The translations under genes were made by a program, and so were the position numbers. Under the pieces are notes generated by a model. The model was not told the origin of the DNA and did not search any database. It worked only from the letters and a program-made list of their open reading frames with translations. From Geopsychrobacter sp. (GTDB lineage: Bacteria > Desulfobacterota > Desulfuromonadia > Desulfuromonadales > Geopsychrobacteraceae), in the NCBI GenBank assembly GCA_030620915.1, contig JAUXIR010000035.1, positions 1 through 9,400 of the forward strand: 9,400 bases of DNA. Reading direction: 5' to 3'. Every line of letters begins with the position of its first letter. Position 1 is the first letter of the stretch. This document shows, piece by piece, positions 8,730 to 9,400 of this stretch.

Positions 8730-8739
8730 GACACGAGCC

Positions 8740-9400
8740 ATGATTAAACAACACACCATAGCCACCCCCTATCTGGTCGGTGACGTCCATTTCTACAGTG
8801 CCCGCCTCGAAGGTGAACTGGTGCTGTTCGATACCGGACCGACGACCGCACAGGCCTGGCAGATGCTGAAACAGGAGGTCGATCTCGGCCAACTGCGCCA
8901 TGTATTTGTCACCCATTGCCATATCGATCATTGGGGGAATGCGGCACGCTTGGCTGAAGAAACCGACGCAACCCTTTACCTGCCGCAGCGCGATGTCGAC
9001 AAAATCACCCATCATGACCGGCGGCTGCAGGGGATGATGGAGGTTCTGCTCGGCTACGGCTTCGATCAGACCTATCTCGACAACCTGCGCCTGGAAATTG
9101 ACAACGAGTCGGTCTTTCCGCCCTTTCCACAACAGTACCAGGTGGTTGAAAGATCGGATATCCCGCAACAACTGGGGATAGAAGTGCTGCCCTGTCCCGG
9201 ACATTCGCAGAGCGACCTGGTCTACCGGGTCGGCACCCAGGCGGTCACTGGAGATGTGCTGCTGCAGGGGATCTTCCAGTCACCGCTACTCGACGTCAAT
9301 CTATCCACCTTCTCCGGGCGTTTTCACAACTACCAGGCCTACTGCACCAGCCTGGCCAACCTGGTCAGGCTGCGCGACTGCCAGATTCTGCCCGGTCACC
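8740..9400 (+). CDS. Metallo-β-lactamase-fold hydrolase (3' end missing)
   Basis: The reading frame from ATG 8740 runs off the window after 220 codons. The metal-binding set is nearly complete: THCHIDHWGN gives His59, His61, Asp63 and His64; CPGHS gives His155; TGD gives Asp172; and LPGH supplies the last ligand, His220, at the very edge. DTGP (31-34) is the usual early β-strand motif. It therefore belongs to the MBL-fold superfamily, probably with a dinuclear metal site. The superfamily includes thioesterases, glyoxalase II-like and other hydrolases, so the substrate cannot be named. Its position behind fadE suggests a thioester-related role, for example acyl-CoA or acyl-thioester hydrolysis, but this is inference. 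There is no earlier in-frame ATG or GTG after the fadE stop. Only a weak GAG (8735-8737) lies very close to the ATG, and the GC-rich hairpin sits just upstream, so translation may be low or coupled to fadE. Confidence 0.85.
   Translation, partial: MIKQHTIATPYLVGDVHFYSARLEGELVLFDTGPTTAQAWQMLKQEVDLGQLRHVFVTHCHIDHWGNAARLAEETDATLYLPQRDVDKITHHDRRLQGMMEVLLGYGFDQTYLDNLRLEIDNESVFPPFPQQYQVVERSDIPQQLGIEVLPCPGHSQSDLVYRVGTQAVTGDVLLQGIFQSPLLDVNLSTFSGRFHNYQAYCTSLANLVRLRDCQILPGH

Noticed and set aside
8689..8740. fadE and the MBL-fold gene share a reading frame, separated by one stop codon and 16 sense codons
   Set aside because: A read-through fusion is possible in principle, but the stop is an ordinary TAA, both proteins are complete in motifs without a linker, and one-third of gene pairs share a frame by chance.

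Overview
The window carries one fatty-acid β-oxidation gene cluster, all on the + strand, from what looks like a Gram-negative anaerobe. The outer-membrane fatty-acid porin FadL requires an outer membrane. The style of the proteins and the moderately high GC of the downstream genes remind me most of the Desulfuromonadales (Geobacter/Desulfuromonas relatives). That placement is an impression from memory, not a search result.

Layout: (1) positions 3-1073 hold the C-terminal part of a FadL-type transporter whose start lies before the window. (2) A 164-bp gap (1074-1237) contains a perfect 13-bp inverted repeat, then a strong sigma70-like promoter (TTGACG-17 bp-TATAAC) covered by overlapping palindromes. 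(3) fadD (1238-3085) encodes a long-chain acyl-CoA synthetase and overlaps by 4 bp with (4) fadN (3082-5469), a bifunctional 3-hydroxyacyl-CoA dehydrogenase/enoyl-CoA hydratase. (5) A 238-bp gap is mostly filled by a nested palindromic element of about 190 bp. (6) fadA (5708-6880) encodes a thiolase and (7) fadE (6913-8691) a VLCAD-like acyl-CoA dehydrogenase. (8) A GC-rich hairpin precedes a metallo-β-lactamase-fold hydrolase gene (8740 to the window end), which is cut off.

Together the genes form a nearly complete pathway: FadL admits long-chain fatty acids, FadD activates them to acyl-CoA, FadE makes the first oxidation, FadN hydrates and oxidises again, and FadA releases acetyl-CoA. The domain order of FadN (dehydrogenase first, hydratase last) and the order fadN-fadA-fadE match the Bacillus subtilis fadNAE operon rather than E. 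coli fadBA. Electron-transfer flavoprotein genes and a dedicated regulator gene are not in the window.

I do not see a wholly new system here. The parts most worth a second look are non-coding: the nested palindromic element inside the operon, the palindrome-rich promoter, and the hairpin in front of the MBL-fold gene, whose role in the pathway is unknown.
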